A stretch of DNA of 64,000 nt from Massospora cicadina (lineage: Eukaryota > Entomophthoromycota > Entomophthoromycetes > Entomophthorales > Entomophthoraceae), in NCBI GenBank assembly GCA_022478985.1, contig JAKSZP010005633.1, positions 26,461 through 90,460 on the forward strand, given 5' to 3'. The stretch's first letter is position 1. The number at the start of each line of letters is the position of its first letter. Made by a program: the position numbers and the translations under genes. Below, piece after piece: positions 21,740 to 33,800 of the stretch. Below the pieces are notes generated by a model that worked only from the letters and a program-made list of their open reading frames with translations, searched no databases and had not been told where the DNA came from.

Positions 21740-23620
21740 TTGGAGGATTTAAAACTGAACAACCCTCCAACTCTTTCCTTTCCAAATGAATTAAGGATAG
21801 TTGCCATTGAAAAGCAATTAGCAAGCACTTTATAATATCTTAAAGAGCTTGAGCAGCACCCATTAAAACCCCCGCTTAAAGACAAGTTCACCCCCATTGA
21901 AGGGAGTATTGCTTTATTTTTGTATGTCTATGAATCTGCAATGCAAGGCTCATTGGACAATCAAAAATTAAAAACATCCTTCCTTTCTTAAGTCATCTAG
22001 CTTAATAGATGATAGTTCCTTACATGGACAACATAAGGAGAGTGTCTATAACTCTCCCATTCTCAGCGTGGTAGTTCACAGTGCACAGGGCCAATGCCAG
22101 GGAACTAGTCGTTAGTATAAAAGTTACTAGAGCCCAGCAGAGGGTGCTTGAGTAATAATAACTTAGATTGAGGGGAGTTATCATTAGTGAGAATAATCAA
22201 ACAGGAGCAACGCAGTACACCGAGTGGTAAGAGATAGTTGTCCTAGGTTGGATGGAACCTGAGCTTCCCAATGGTGCACAGGCGGATAGATTTAGCATAC
22301 TTAAAATTAAGTGGTTAATGTTGCACAAGGCCTCCTTGAAGAGGACCACACACAGGATTGTCCAAATAACATAGATATAAAATGGTGTACTAAATGAAGG
22401 GTTTTATTGTATGGGAGAAGTCGACCAATGTGAGAGATTAGTCTTGACATGAGAAATTTTTGGGATTTCAGGCAAACAATAAATTGAAGGAAGTGGGTCT
22501 AAGCTGAGGTGCACCAATAGTCACACACTTCTATTGGGCAATACACAGTATTTGGTAATCAACAAAACTCAGATAATTGATTGTAAGCGTGGCTGACCCA
22601 AATGGAAAGTTTGAAATCTGAACGGGTTTTGAGACCCCGTTTACCTAAAAACCAAAGTGAACCGTTTTTATTTAATGAAAAGCTGTTTCAATTTAGTGCA
22701 CCTGCTGTTATGCAAGCCCAAACTTCTCTTGCATCCCTGGGATCAACCTGGGTGTACATCACCTCCACCCAACGTTGATCCAAGGTATACTTGAGATCAG
22801 GGAGGCCATCCAACTTCACCTTATTGGCCTCCTGATATGCAGCTTTGTCTCTTGGATTTTCCCCATTATTATGCCTTTTTCCAGCAATGACAGACAATCT
22901 GCATACCTGGGCAGAGGTGAAAGAGGCTCTATTGTCTGAATTCAGTTCAAAACAGAGTCTTAACAGGGATAAACAGGCCTTTATGCGCCTCAGCATGTAT
23001 GAAGATGAATTGATCGCTGCCTTTGCTGAGCAATTTTACCTCGCTGCGCAAAAGTTGTCAACGTCTAAAATGCTAACCCTGGATGGTGCCAGCGCAGCCA
23101 TGTAAACTGGGTTAGCTTCCCAACCCTCTCTAGCCAGGCATATCACTTTGTTAAACGCCACTTAACAAACATCTGTGAAATAAAAGAGGCTCTGTTAGAC
23201 GCTGCCAATTTCCTTTCATGTGCACCATCAATGAAGCTGAGGTGAAACCTTCAGTTTTAGCCATTGAAGAGCTTTCACCTGTAAAACAGTTGGGGGTGAG
23301 CCCACCTGTGCCTATCCTCCCTTTGAAACCTGCTCTTTCAGTGCGACTTAAAACAGATATCAATACCTCCTGTAGATCTAAGACCTGTAATGCATTTAAT
23401 ACCATGCTCCCACACAAGCTCAGAAAAACTTCTGTGCCTTCCCCTCCAGACAAGCTGGTAGTTGCACGTCCTAAGGGTAACCCATGTGACAATATAGGCT
23501 TGCTCAAAAGATGTATGGTCAGAAGATAGCTCTCCAACCTCATGTGGCCGTCTTTCCTACCTCAATTGTGACCTTGCCAGTTGTTGAGAATACCCTTAGG
23601 GGATGAATCTGGGGGGATTA
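21740..23620 (+). pseudogene. E Gag region, split by a D solo LTR
   Basis: The Gag-like sequence runs at 21740-22026 and continues at 22898-23620 once the D LTR is removed. Recognisable is the DKQAFMRLSMYEDE...AFAEQFYLAAQKL stretch at 22960-23060, also present in C near 50100-50170. This resembles the retrotransposon capsid helix region. No CCHC knuckle is seen. Multiple stops (for example 23103-23105) make it non-functional. Confidence 0.6.
22032..22892 (-). mobile_element. D-family solo LTR (861 bp) with perfect target duplication
   Basis: This minus-strand D LTR carries both conserved end blocks and is flanked by GACAA at 22027-22031 and 22893-22897. The poly(A) signal is the complement of TTTATT at 22402-22407. 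The hairpin next to it has the arm TTGGTCGAC, exactly complementary to the family D primer region. It arose by LTR-LTR recombination after insertion into E gag. Confidence 0.9.
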
Positions 23621-23824
23621 CGATGCCGTTGGTTATTACATATTGGGAGCACCTGAAGAAGTGGAAATCCCTGATTTATTAAATGCTGAAGGAGTAGACA
23701 AGACCACTATACCCGAGAAACGTACCTCAGCCAAATTTTAGGATGTCCCAAAGTTATTGACACTTCCAGCGATGGTGATCAGTTCTTGGCTGTCTTAATT
23801 TGACCTCTTCAGCGAGTCCATACC

Positions 23825-24124
23825 ATGAAATCCATACTGGATAAATACCCTGAGAGCGCTAATAAACTAACCTCCACTTTAAGGCTCAAGGAGGCCTTGG
23901 CCCTGTATCCTAACTATGGAGGAACACTCACCAAGGTTGAAGTGATCATTCAAAAAGTCTGGGTAATGGCCATCCTGTATACTGGCTCCCCAGTTAACGT
24001 CATCTCCACTAAGCTCATCAAAAAGATAAATCTGGTGCCTGACTTGGAGTATAATAAAGAATTTGGAACCAAAGGCCCAAATAACACCTGTGCCATTGGG
24101 TATACTCTTCCCTTCTCATTATAA
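23825..24124 (+). pseudogene. E protease, catalytic Asp lost
   Basis: This 99-codon frame covers the retropepsin region. The active-site triad DTG reads YTG because codon 23978-23980 is TAT, one base from GAT. The rest of the fold landmarks follow (PVNVIST, KKINLVPD). C has the same region at 53020-53350. Confidence 0.7.
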
Positions 24125-24364
24125 TTGAAAAGCTTATCTTATCAGACCCTGCAGTGGCTTTGGACAACAACACCTATGATATGCTCATAGTACCCAGTTT
24201 ATGATTAAGTATGAGGGAATAATTAATAAGAAGTAAGTTTCCCTCTCATTACTCAACTATGAAGTCCCTTTAGTCTTAACCAATAAAGAACCCAGAAAGA
24301 ATGAATACTCTTGGCTGGTTGAATATCCCTTTTCCACCATGACTTTGCATTATTCCACCTCTAG

Positions 24365-25520
24365 GTGCAACACAAAGAATTTGATGATTCAGTGGATGCT
24401 AGGGACGGTATCCCTTTCTATGCTAAAGATGAGGTCATGATCAAGTCTGGTGAACAACAAGTGGTTGACACTAAGATCCCACTTCAAATCACACACCATT
24501 GCTTGTTGCACCTCATAAGTCTTGTGGGTGTTAGCCCCTTAAAGCCTCAGGTATTGCCTGGGATATTAGACCCAGCATACTAGAGGCCTATTATTTTAGT
24601 CTGCTGGGAAACCTCACTGGCAATGTCATGGTTATAAGAAAAACCAGGAGATTCGCAGCAGCTTATTAAGCCTGGTGGAGGACATTGAACGTATCCATTA
24701 CATTGGCTCTATGACGAATTTGGACTTGTACATGGATAACCTGGTATGTACCTTACCCAAAGTCCATATTTTGGACAAACTGACCCCAGATGAGCTGGAA
24801 AAAGCCCATACTTTGCTAGACAAATATAGCAACATATTTTCAAAGTCAAATATTGACTATGGCCACATGAAGGGCTGGAGCCACTAAATTGATGTGGGTG
24901 GTGCCTGTCTTATTAGGTCAAAACCTTACCACAAGTCAAAAGTGGAAGAACAACAGATGAGGACGGAGCTCCAGCAATTACTAGACGTGGGGTTACTAGT
25001 TCCATCACAAACCCCTGGTTTTTCTTTTTGTTAAGCAAAAAGAAGAAAGGAGGTCATTGGGTAGTCATGACTACCACAAATTAAATAACCTCACAAAAAA
25101 GGATAGATATTTTATCCCCTACATTGATGACGCCCTGCATAATTCTCCATATCTAACTTCTTTTCTGCAATGGACTTGGCTAGTGGCTATTGGCAGATGG
25201 ACCTTTCTCCCCAAGATCAGGAGAATTACGTTTTTAATTGCGGTGAGGGTCTCTTCTAGCCCACACAATTACCTCAAGGGTTGTGCAACGCACCTGCAAC
25301 TTTCCAGCATGCTATGGATCACATATTGCAGTAAACAAAGTTAAGTTGCATCATCATCTAACTTGATGACATCACGGTGTTCTCAAAAACCCTTAACAAA
25401 CATCTCGATCACCTAAAGGAGGTGTTTCAACGTTTACATGAGTCAAATATCAAAATAAAACCCTCAAAGTGTATCTTTTTTCAAAGGAAATAGATTTCCT
25501 TTGCCACTCCATTTCTCAAG
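24365..25520 (+). pseudogene. E reverse transcriptase, multiply frame-broken
   Basis: Open pieces at 24365-24583, 24675-24887 and 25057-25344 are the linker and RT palm. The sequence preceding the active site reads like RT, and the YxDD box is preserved as LDD at 25363-25370, followed by ITVFS. Frameshifts occur at about 24890, 25050, 25345 and later. It is not functional. Confidence 0.7.
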
Positions 25521-25779
25521 AGAGAATCCAATCCATCCAAGATAAGGTCGAAGCAATCTCAAAAATGCCTCCCCTAAAAATTTATGGATACTCAGATATT
25601 TACAGGGATGATGGGGTATTACCATCAGTTTATCCCTAAGTTCACCCAGCTCAGTGAGCCCCTTTCCATCTATTGACCAAAAATACCCCTTTTCATTGGG
25701 GTGCCAATCAAAAGGCCACTTTTGAGACGCTGAAGCAAATGCTACAACAACATTCTATCCTGAGGAATTCTGATTATGA

Positions 25780-26087
25780 AAATCCTCTATCTTGTTTACT
25801 GACACCTCTGACTATACTGTTGGGGCCATCCTAGCCCAATTGGATAAAAACGGTGTAGATCATCCTGTATCCTATTTCAGTAAGATGCTGTCAAAGGCGG
25901 AATTCAACTACAGAGTCTCAGAGAAGGAGTGATTTGTTATTCTGTTAGATGTGAAGCACTGCCGCCCTTTCCTGTGTGGGACCACCTTCACTATGGTTAT
26001 GGACCACACTTTTTTGAAATGGTTACAGAACGTGTGGATTCTACTGGCCAGTTAGCTTGCTGGGCTCTAAAGCTCTAGCATTACAAC
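25780..26087 (+). pseudogene. E RNase H
   Basis: A LFTDTSDYTVGAILAQ segment (about 25795-25840) contains the catalytic aspartate of gypsy RNase H and is followed by PVSYFSK. Later motifs include a DHTFLKWL-like stretch near 26003-26030. Stops interrupt it. C has the equivalent at 54899-55108. Confidence 0.7.
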
Positions 26088-27400
26088 ATGAATATTGAAC
26101 ACCGTGCTGGAGCCTCTCACATGAATACTGATGGGTTAACTCAGCTGCCAGTCCTTCACTTGGTTAATAGTAAGGCGGGGAGGTTATATGACCTCTTAAT
26201 GACCCTCAATGAATGGGAGGATGAGGATGAGCCTGTACAGAAGATGTTAGTCCAGCACTCCCACAACACCAAAGTAGAGAATGGAAAATTGTACAAGTAG
26301 GTGGGGGTAAAGTGGCTACCTTACCTTCAGCCCTCAGAATGTATACCTTCTATCCCAGGAGCTCACTCCACCCTATGTCATGGAGGAGCGAAGAAAACCT
26401 ATGAGTGGGTTAAGGATTGGTACTATTGGGAAGGAATTATGGAAACCACTGTCAAAGTTTTGGATGTCTGCCTCACATGTAAGAAGCAATCCAATTTCAA
26501 GACTAGATACCACTATCAACTAACTACCCCTCAACAACCGTTCCACACCATCAGCTTAGATGTAGTAGGTCCCCTCCCTCAGACTACTGGTGGAAACAAA
26601 TTTATCCTAGTAGGCATTGACCACTTTACTAAGTGGGTTGAAGCCATGGCTCTCCCTGCCCAATTAGCTGAGGCCACAGCCACGTTTTTGCACCAAAACA
26701 TTTTCACTTGTCATGGCTGTCCCCAAATACTACTCTATGACAATAATAAAAACTTCACCTCCAGAGTAGTCAAAATCCTGGCCACTTCCATGGGAGCACT
26801 ACAACTTTTCTAAGCTCCATATAATCCATCTACCAATGGGACAGTGGAGAGAGAAAATGGAAACTTGGTCTCCATTCTATGAAAAAGGCCTCTTCTGATT
26901 CACTTCACTAGAATCAATTCTTACCCAGTGCTCTTATGGCCTACCGGATTAGTTATCACCAAATCTTGAAAAGTCCCCATTCATGTCTTGTATGGGCGGA
27001 AACCAAAAATAACTGCCCTCTTAGCTAAATATGTATTCTCCTCTAGAGCTGAGGAACTCGAGAGAAAGCCATGAGAAGATTGGCTCAGCGCATCATCCAA
27101 CTCCAATCTGAGGCTATGACCAATTTAGTAAAAATGGTGATAAAAGAATGGCAGGCTGCCAATGAGCTCCGAACCTTCTATCTACATTCCAAGTGTCTGA
27201 CCTTGTTTTGTATTATCATAACTGCATCACTCCTAGAAGTGGTAAGCTTGGGACAATCTGGGAAGGCCCTTTCGTCATTACCTACAAGAGAGGTGAAGAG
27301 TACATTATCAAATCCTTGGTTACAGGGATTATCATAAACTAGGTACATGGCCAGTTTACAGCCCTACTTTCTCACTAAAAAGCTTGAGGGGAGTGAAGTT
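26088..27400 (+). pseudogene. E integrase with GPF tail
   Basis: The zinc-binding domain lies at about 26360-26490 (two His in the AHSTLCHGG stretch, then CLTC). The catalytic core has its first Asp in SLDVVGPL (about 26555-26580), its second in LLYDNNKNF (about 26733-26760) and its Glu in STNGTVERE (about 26828-26855). A stop at 26811 separates the last two. The tail at 27180-27330 has the KLGTIWEGPF-like module typical of gypsy integrases, in shifted frames. No chromodomain follows. Confidence 0.75.
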
Positions 27401-27450
27401 GGACATTTGTCCTCCCAGCTTCAAAAAAGAATGTTTTTAGTCAAATAGGT

Positions 27451-27462
27451 AAAAGGGGGAAA
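27451..27462 (+). promoter_or_regulatory. E polypurine tract
   Basis: AAAAGGGGGAAA abuts the 3' LTR start TGTTGGACA at 27463, the position for plus-strand DNA priming. Confidence 0.75.
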
Positions 27463-27919
27463 TGTTGGACATTTACAAATTTGCAATGATAACAAAAGAG
27501 ATTTAATCAATAATAATGATATGATCAGCCAAAAGACCCTGATCAATTCATGATGGAACCCCACAAATTGGTTAACACTTCTATGAATACTATATGGGCA
27601 AATATCATGAAGTCAGGCATTCAGATTGCCCTGACCGCTTATGGGAACCTGCGGAGTTCACCAGAGGCTTCTCCAGGTTATAACTAGTTCAAAGAAAACA
27701 CCTAAGCGGGGACCAACTCCTTTTATAGGCTTGGAAGGGGTCCCCCAAGGTGCAATAATTTGCTTTAATGAGGATTGGCTGAAATATATTAAATCGTTAC
27801 CCCACAGGTATGTTTTGCCTAAAAATATTCCACAGCCATGTTCAGCCAAAGTGAAGTGAGTTTTCCAAGCGTCAATATTCAAAATTTCTATATTTCCTAA
27901 TCCAGACATATTAAGCTAT
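27463..27919 (+). repeat. E 3' LTR, left part
   Basis: It matches 21008-21470. It stops at GCTAT (27915-27919), the target duplication of D2. The LTR continues at 40818. Confidence 0.8.
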
Positions 27920-28783
27920 CGTCATGGCTGGAAAATGACATAATCATGAGGACAAATCCAAGAGACAAAGCTGCATATCAGGAAGCCAAAAAGGTGAAGT
28001 TGTCTGGCCTCTCTGATCTCAAGTATACCTTGGATTAACGCTGGGTGGAGGAAAGGTATGCTCAGGTTGATCACAGGGATGCAAGAGAAGTTTGCGCCTG
28101 CATAACAGCAGGTACATAAATATGAAACAGTTTTATGTTAAATAAAAAGGGCCCGATTTAGTTTTTAGGTGAATGTGGTCTCAAAACCTGTTTAGTTTTC
28201 AAACTTTCCAGATAGAATTAGCCGCCTTTACAATCAATTACATGAGTTTGGTGAAAACCAAATACAGTGTCTTGCCCGATGGAAGTGTGCGCCTATTGGT
28301 GAACCTCAGCTTAGACCCGCTTCCCTTGATTGATTGTTTGCCCAAAATCCCTTAAATTCCTCATATTGAACCAATCTTTCCCATTGTTTGAATTTTCCCT
28401 CATAATAAACTACCTCACTAAGTACACCGTTTTTATATATTTGTGCTATCTTGGTCTATCCTGTGCACGGACCTCTTCATGGAGGTTTCATGCAGTGTTA
28501 ACCATTTAATTATAACTATAACATATCTATCTGACCATGCACCGTTGGGTCACCCAGGTTCCCTCCAGCCTAGGGAACCTATAGCCTTACACTCTAGCAC
28601 CGCAGGTTTACATTCTAATTGTTTCCTATAATGATAGCTATATTCACTCTATGTTATTATAGACCAAGCACTCTCTGATGGGTCCTAGTAACTTTGATAC
28701 TTGTGATTAGTTTCCTAGCGTTGGCCCTGTGCACCATGCACCTCCACGCTGGAAACAGGAGAGTTATAGACACTCTCCTTACA
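27920..28783 (+). repeat. D2 5' LTR (864 bp)
   Basis: It starts CGTCATGG (TGTCATGG in other copies) and ends with GAGAGTTATAGACACTCTCC then TTACA. AATAAAC lies near 28405. The upstream hairpin is decayed in this copy. Confidence 0.85.
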
Positions 28784-28799
28784 TTAGTCGACCAACTGC
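28784..28799 (+). promoter_or_regulatory. D2 primer-binding region (candidate self-priming)
   Basis: TTAGTCGACCAACTGC follows the LTR. It does not begin TGG. Its GACCAACTG (28790-28798) is the exact complement of CAGTTGGTC at 39555-39563, the hairpin arm in D2's own 3' LTR. Confidence 0.6.
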
Positions 28800-29580
28800 T
28801 TTATTTTAAGGGCATGAACTTTTTCCATGTGGGACTTTTGTGAAGTGCACGTGGTGTGCACCAGCGTGTGGTCACAGCCATGGTGGGGCTCATCCTGTCT
28901 TTGCATCTTGCTGAAGGTTGGAGCATTACATCGTTATTCTTGCTATTAATAACTGTTAAGTACTCACCCTTCTTGCCCGTACCTGGTAGATATAGATGCT
29001 TTGTGATCTGCAAGCATGATTCTCCAACTTTCTTCCAAGTTTAATAAAATTGACATCTTTGAATCATTTTCCCTCAAAACTGCATTCAGACGGTGCAGGC
29101 GGGATCACCGCTGAAGGGCCTGGTGGTGATGGCCTTGGATAACGTTGTGCAACCCATCATCAAAAAGGGCATATGGTCGTTATTGACTCAAAACGCGTTT
29201 TATAGCGATGTACCCCATATACTACTGAACTAGGTCTCTTCTCTTACATCTTTAATGAAATTTCATTCCAATTTATGGAATTAAGCCTGATAATCCCCTC
29301 CTGTTTCCTACCATGATCTGCAGAACTCAAGAAGTGGAAAAGGAATTACTTTTAAAATATAAAATGTTTATGCTCCTGCAGAAGATATGGTGGGATATGT
29401 GGCCTCAGCAGTAAGAGTGGCCAAAATATCCCTCTCCATTCTACGATGCAAAAACGTACCCTGGGGTATGTAAAACCCTGAAGAAACGTTTGGTGGTGAA
29501 ATTTTGGCGTTTTCTGCTTTAAATAAAGATCATTTGGGTTATTTTCTACTAACTGCAACCCTTTCATACCCTTGAAGGAA
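28800..29580 (+). pseudogene. D2 Gag-like 5' coding segment
   Basis: It matches D1 (8291-8756 on minus) and D3 (44133-44930), including the GLVVMALD-like block near 29125-29150 and the YAPAEDMVGYVAS segment near 29370-29410 after frame adjustment. There is no CCHC motif. It is broken by frameshifts. Confidence 0.5.
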
Positions 29581-30640
29581 AATCAGCACTACTATTTTGG
29601 TGGATACTGGAGCCTCTGAAAATTTTATGGACCAATACCTGGCTGACTACCTTGAGCTGAGTTACGCGCCAGGGGTATGGTTAGAGGAGAGGCTTCCCAA
29701 GGTATATCCACGCTGAAAATCATGGGGTTAGTGGACTGCCAAGTTGGTAATTTCCATTTGCCCGACCACTTCCAAGCTATCAAAAACCTCTTGTACCCCA
29801 TCATCTTAGGTGTAGAGTGGTGGCGAAAGTTTAACGTTAGGACCAACCTGAAGAACATAACCTATCCTTACCTTTGAGTAATGGTCACACATTAGTTGTT
29901 CCTTTGTCAGAGGATAACGCCCAGGGAAAATTGCCCCACTGGTCCAATATTTACCCTCTTAGTCTTGCCCTGTAGATAAAGCCCTTGTGGAGGTCCCCCT
30001 TTTTCCTGTTTGGAGGGGTTGAAATCTTCGTTTGATGCAGCTCCAGCCAATGTACTACCAAAACATTCAGAGTTTGATTGTGAGTTCAAGCCCACTGTGG
30101 ATCTGGTGCATATATCTTCCCCCATTTACCCATTGACTGTCCGGGATGAAGAAACTTTAGATGTATGGGTTAGGAGCAGTTATCCAAAGGCGTGATTTTT
30201 CAGCGTACCTCCCCTGTATGCTCCCCAATTCTCTTTGTGGACAAGGCTGATGGAACTTTACGTCCTTGTGTAGATTATGGGAACCTAAACAATAATACTG
30301 TACCAGACCTCCATCCCATCCCTTTGGATTTTCAGATTGCACGCTATGTAGAGAAGGCTAAAGTCTTCTCCAAACTGGATTGCCTCAATGCGTTCAATAA
30401 ATTCCAGATTAAAAAAGGCCAAGAGTGGTTAACCGCCTTCCATACCAGAAAAGGAATTTTCCAGTTTTGGGTCATACCCTTTGGGCTTAAGAATTCCACT
30501 GATATTTTTCAACGCCGCATTGATGCAGCGTTGGGGAATTTCTGGGGGTATGCGCGGTTGCCTACATGGATGATATTCTGGTGTTTTACCAAGATCATAA
30601 ATCCCATGCAATACACCTTTGGCAAGTGGTGTAGAGGTTA
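29581..30640 (+). pseudogene. D2 protease and reverse transcriptase
   Basis: The protease active site LVDTG, followed by AS, lies at 29598-29618 and is intact. RT follows in pieces at 29677-29877, 30010-30195 and 30192-30641, with LRPCVDYGNLN at about 30260-30290 and YMDD at 30563-30574 in a shifted frame. At least three frameshifts separate the parts. Confidence 0.75.
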
Positions 30641-31420
30641 AAGGTAGCCCACCATACGCTGAAGATCAGTAAATGTGAATTTTTCAAGACCCAGTTCACT
30701 TTTCTGGGAAACTTCATGTTCGACCAAGGACATATGATAATTCTAGGAAAGGAGAAGGCAATTCGTGAGTGGCTCACCCCCACTTCAGTCTGTGAATTGA
30801 GGAGTTTTGGGATATGTACGTTCCTCATGAAGTTACGCCCAAACTTTCTGAGGTGGCAGCGCCTTGTATAAGGCTAGTGAGCAAAAGTGCTTCAGTGGTC
30901 CCCCGTTTTGGAGGATGCTTTTCAAGCAGTAAAGTGTACTCTGTTGTCCACGTCCATCTTTCGCCATGTCAATCCTTCAAAAGAGTTCATTGTGTCTACT
31001 GATGCCTCAACTTTGCCATAGCAGCTGCCTTTTTACAAGTAGGCGAAGATGGTATAGAACATCCAGTGGGATATTTTTTTTAGGAAAATGTCTTTTCCTG
31101 AGTTAAACTAAGCTGTTTATGATAAAGAGTTACTAGCAGTGGTGGAGGCGCTACCATATTGACATCATCACTTGCATGGCTCTTCCCAACCTTTCTGAGT
31201 ACGTACAGATCACCGTGCCATACTGTACTACCGTGCTCCTCATGTCCTAACTCCATGGCAGACCCATTGACATGAGATCCTTGCCCAAATTTCATTTTCT
31301 TATGAGTTCACCAAGGGCAAGGAAAATGGGTTGGCGGATGCTTTGAGCTGCAATCCTGCATTAGCTCCTGATCCAAAAGAGGTAGAGGTTCAAAACACCC
31401 AGTTGATGATTCCGCCGGAT
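30641..31420 (+). pseudogene. D2 RT thumb and RNase H
   Basis: The KISKCEFFK-type thumb motif is near 30660-30690. RNase H STDAS is near 30988-31005, and the ADAL end of the domain near 31335-31350. No open frame of length remains; alignment is to D1's intact frame. Confidence 0.65.
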
Positions 31421-33024
31421 ATGATTATGTCTCAACTTCCCTCTCCCCTAGCCAACAGGCCAGCGCTCACTCCTCTGAAAAATGCGGAGTAATACAGTAT
31501 GTTCAGGAAGTTAGTCCTTTCTCAGCCATTATCAGCCAAATATCCTATGGTACTTGTCAAAAGAGCACTGAATCAGGCTGATCTAATCAGGGATTATCAT
31601 GTAAAGGATGAGATGGTGTGGTTCCAGAGGCATCTATGGGTTCCTGATTGACTACTTCGCCTGGAAATCATCCAGGACCATCATGATGAAATCACTATTG
31701 GTCATCCTAGAAAATCAAAGACATTAAAGATAATTTGAGCGCCTACAATTGGAAAGGCTTATCTGCTCAGGTGGGACGGTATTGTAAAGAGTGCCTGATC
31801 TGCAATTAAATGAAACCAAATTGTCAACCTTTAGAGGGTTTGTTGATACCAGTACAAAAGGCTGAAGGTCCCTGAACTTCCCTAATGGTAGATTTCATTG
31901 TGGAATTACATGTTTCGTGATGGTTATGATGCCATCATGGTGGTGGTGGACCGTTTTATGAAGTTCGCCCACTTTATTCCTTGAAGAACAACAATAACCG
32001 CGGCTGAGATGGCGAGGCTCTTCGTCACTCATTTGTTTGCGCTTCATGGGGTTCCCCAAAAATTATTAATGATGGGGGTTTCTAGTTTACCTCTGTCTTT
32101 TGGGAAGAGTTGTGTTAGACTTTTCATATTCGCCCCTGCCATTCAACTTTCTATCACCCCCAATCAGATGGGCAGACTGAACAAGTGAACCAGTGCTTGG
32201 AACAGTTCCTGCGGTGTTACACCCCCGCAGATCATTAATATTGGGTTTATCACCTTCCTATGGCCCAACTTAGCTACAATAACACTTTGCACTCTTCGAT
32301 CAGTTGTTCTCCATTTTTAGCTAACCATGGTTTTAACCCCGCCTTTAGCATGGAGCCCAGATGTGGATTTAAAGTTGAAGTGGTGGTGGACTTCGCCAAG
32401 TCTACCAAGAAAGTACACCAGGGGTTTCCACAAGTTTGGAGGTGGCAAGGCAGCTGTATAAGAAGAACGCTGATAGTAAGCAATGAATGGGTCCAGCGTA
32501 CAAAGAAGGGGATCTTGTGATGCTTGATTCTTGGAACATCCCTATCAAGCAGCCAAGCAAAAATCTGAGTCCAAAGAGGATTGATCCTTACCGCATTGTT
32601 AGAAAGGTGGGCCACGCCTTATACCAGTTGGATCTTCCCTCTGACTTTTGGATCTTTTCTGTCTTTCATGAGAGAATATTGACGTTGTTTGAGGGCACCC
32701 AACCAGAGACTCCTGAGGCCTATCTCAAGGATGGGGCGCCAGAGTGGGATGTGGATAAAATAATAGCCTCCAGCCGTGTTAAAAGAAGGCTTGAGTACCT
32801 GGTTTCTTGGAAGGGATTTGATGCTGAGAAAACAGTTGGGTACCAGCGCATGACTGTGTACATGCCCAAGACCTGATTGAAGCTTTTCACAAGCATTTCC
32901 CACAGGCCGCCGGATCTCAACCAAAGCAAACCGTTGCAGTAATGAAGTTGGCCCCAGCCCACAAGAACTTTTCCCTGGCATGAGCCCTGGAGGGGAGTGG
33001 AGCCCCGAAAATATTAGACGGTAA
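31421..33024 (+). pseudogene. D2 integrase, chromodomain and PPT
   Basis: The zinc-binding CLIC lies at about 31790-31805, and core pieces with DFIVEL-type and SDGQTE motifs (about 31885-32180) precede an open piece at 32260-32520. The integrase tail and chromodomain lie at 32487-32876, with EYLVSWKGFDAE at about 32790-32826. The last coding bases are followed by a purine-rich stretch and the 3' LTR at 33025. Confidence 0.75.
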
Positions 33025-33117
33025 TTTGATGGCTAGAAAATGACATAATCATGAGGACAATCCTTGTGACAAAGCTGAATATCAGGAGGCCAATAAGGTG
33101 AAGTTGGCTTCCCTGAT
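33025..33117 (+). repeat. D2 3' LTR, first part
   Basis: It matches the first 90 bases of the D2 5' LTR and ends with TGGCTTCCCTGAT (33105-33117), the target duplication of the LINE. Confidence 0.8.
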
Positions 33118-33309
33118 CTTCGAGATTTGTGTGCCCGTTAGGGTACCCAGTGCAGGCAACTATGCAGGATGAAACCCAGGGTATTCCCCACCGCACTGGG
33201 GCTGCGCGAATCTAAGCACCACCAAAGTGGGCCTGACCGCGGATGGGGTGGCTCACACCACCACTAAACTGACATATTCTTCACTGTTTGGTATATCAGG
33301 TAGCAAAGG

Positions 33310-33800
33310 CTACCCAGCCAGTTCAGAGATATGCCTCCCATCCCTTACTGCGAGGAATGAGACCAGACTTACCCCCAAGTTGGACTTACTTGAGGAAAGA
33401 GGATTGTCATAGCTTTCTACAGCTATTTCTAGCCATCGCTTGACTATGTACAGGGAGCTTGTTGCCTGGATTCCTTCTGAAGGGAAGCAACGCTTGTTTC
33501 TGGCAAGCCATAGACCATACATCACCTCCCCCCATATTGTGCACCAGACCCTGATCCCCTCCTTGTCTGCAATCAGACTTGGTGGGCATACGCAGTCAGG
33601 ATCTCTGGCCATGCGAGATAACCTGAGGATAACTTACACCCTGGTTGGTATGCTTCATACCATAGGAGAACACTACTCCACACAGCATCCGCTGCCGGAC
33701 ACTCTGTGAAGATGTGCTTTGCCATCTCCACCCCTCCGCATACCTTACAGGCATACAGAAGGTCTTACTACTTATGCTTACTCCACTTGCGTAGAGTCGC
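33310..33800 (-). pseudogene. LINE ORF2 C-terminus (zf-RVT-like)
   Basis: The minus strand at 33673-33757 reads a zinc-finger pattern with CKVCGG, then H and C residues (KHIFTECP), and a downstream W. The following 100-codon frame 33310-33612 has the IWGEVMYGLWLARNKR stretch typical of the tail after zf-RVT. The likely role is nucleic acid binding during target-primed reverse transcription. Confidence 0.65.

Noticed and set aside
22688..22996. 102-codon minus frame and similar frames starting MSWLND at 4202-4525 and 9242-9628
   Set aside because: They lie within D-family LTRs. The open frame recurs because the LTR sequence recurs, not because a protein is conserved; other D LTRs break it.
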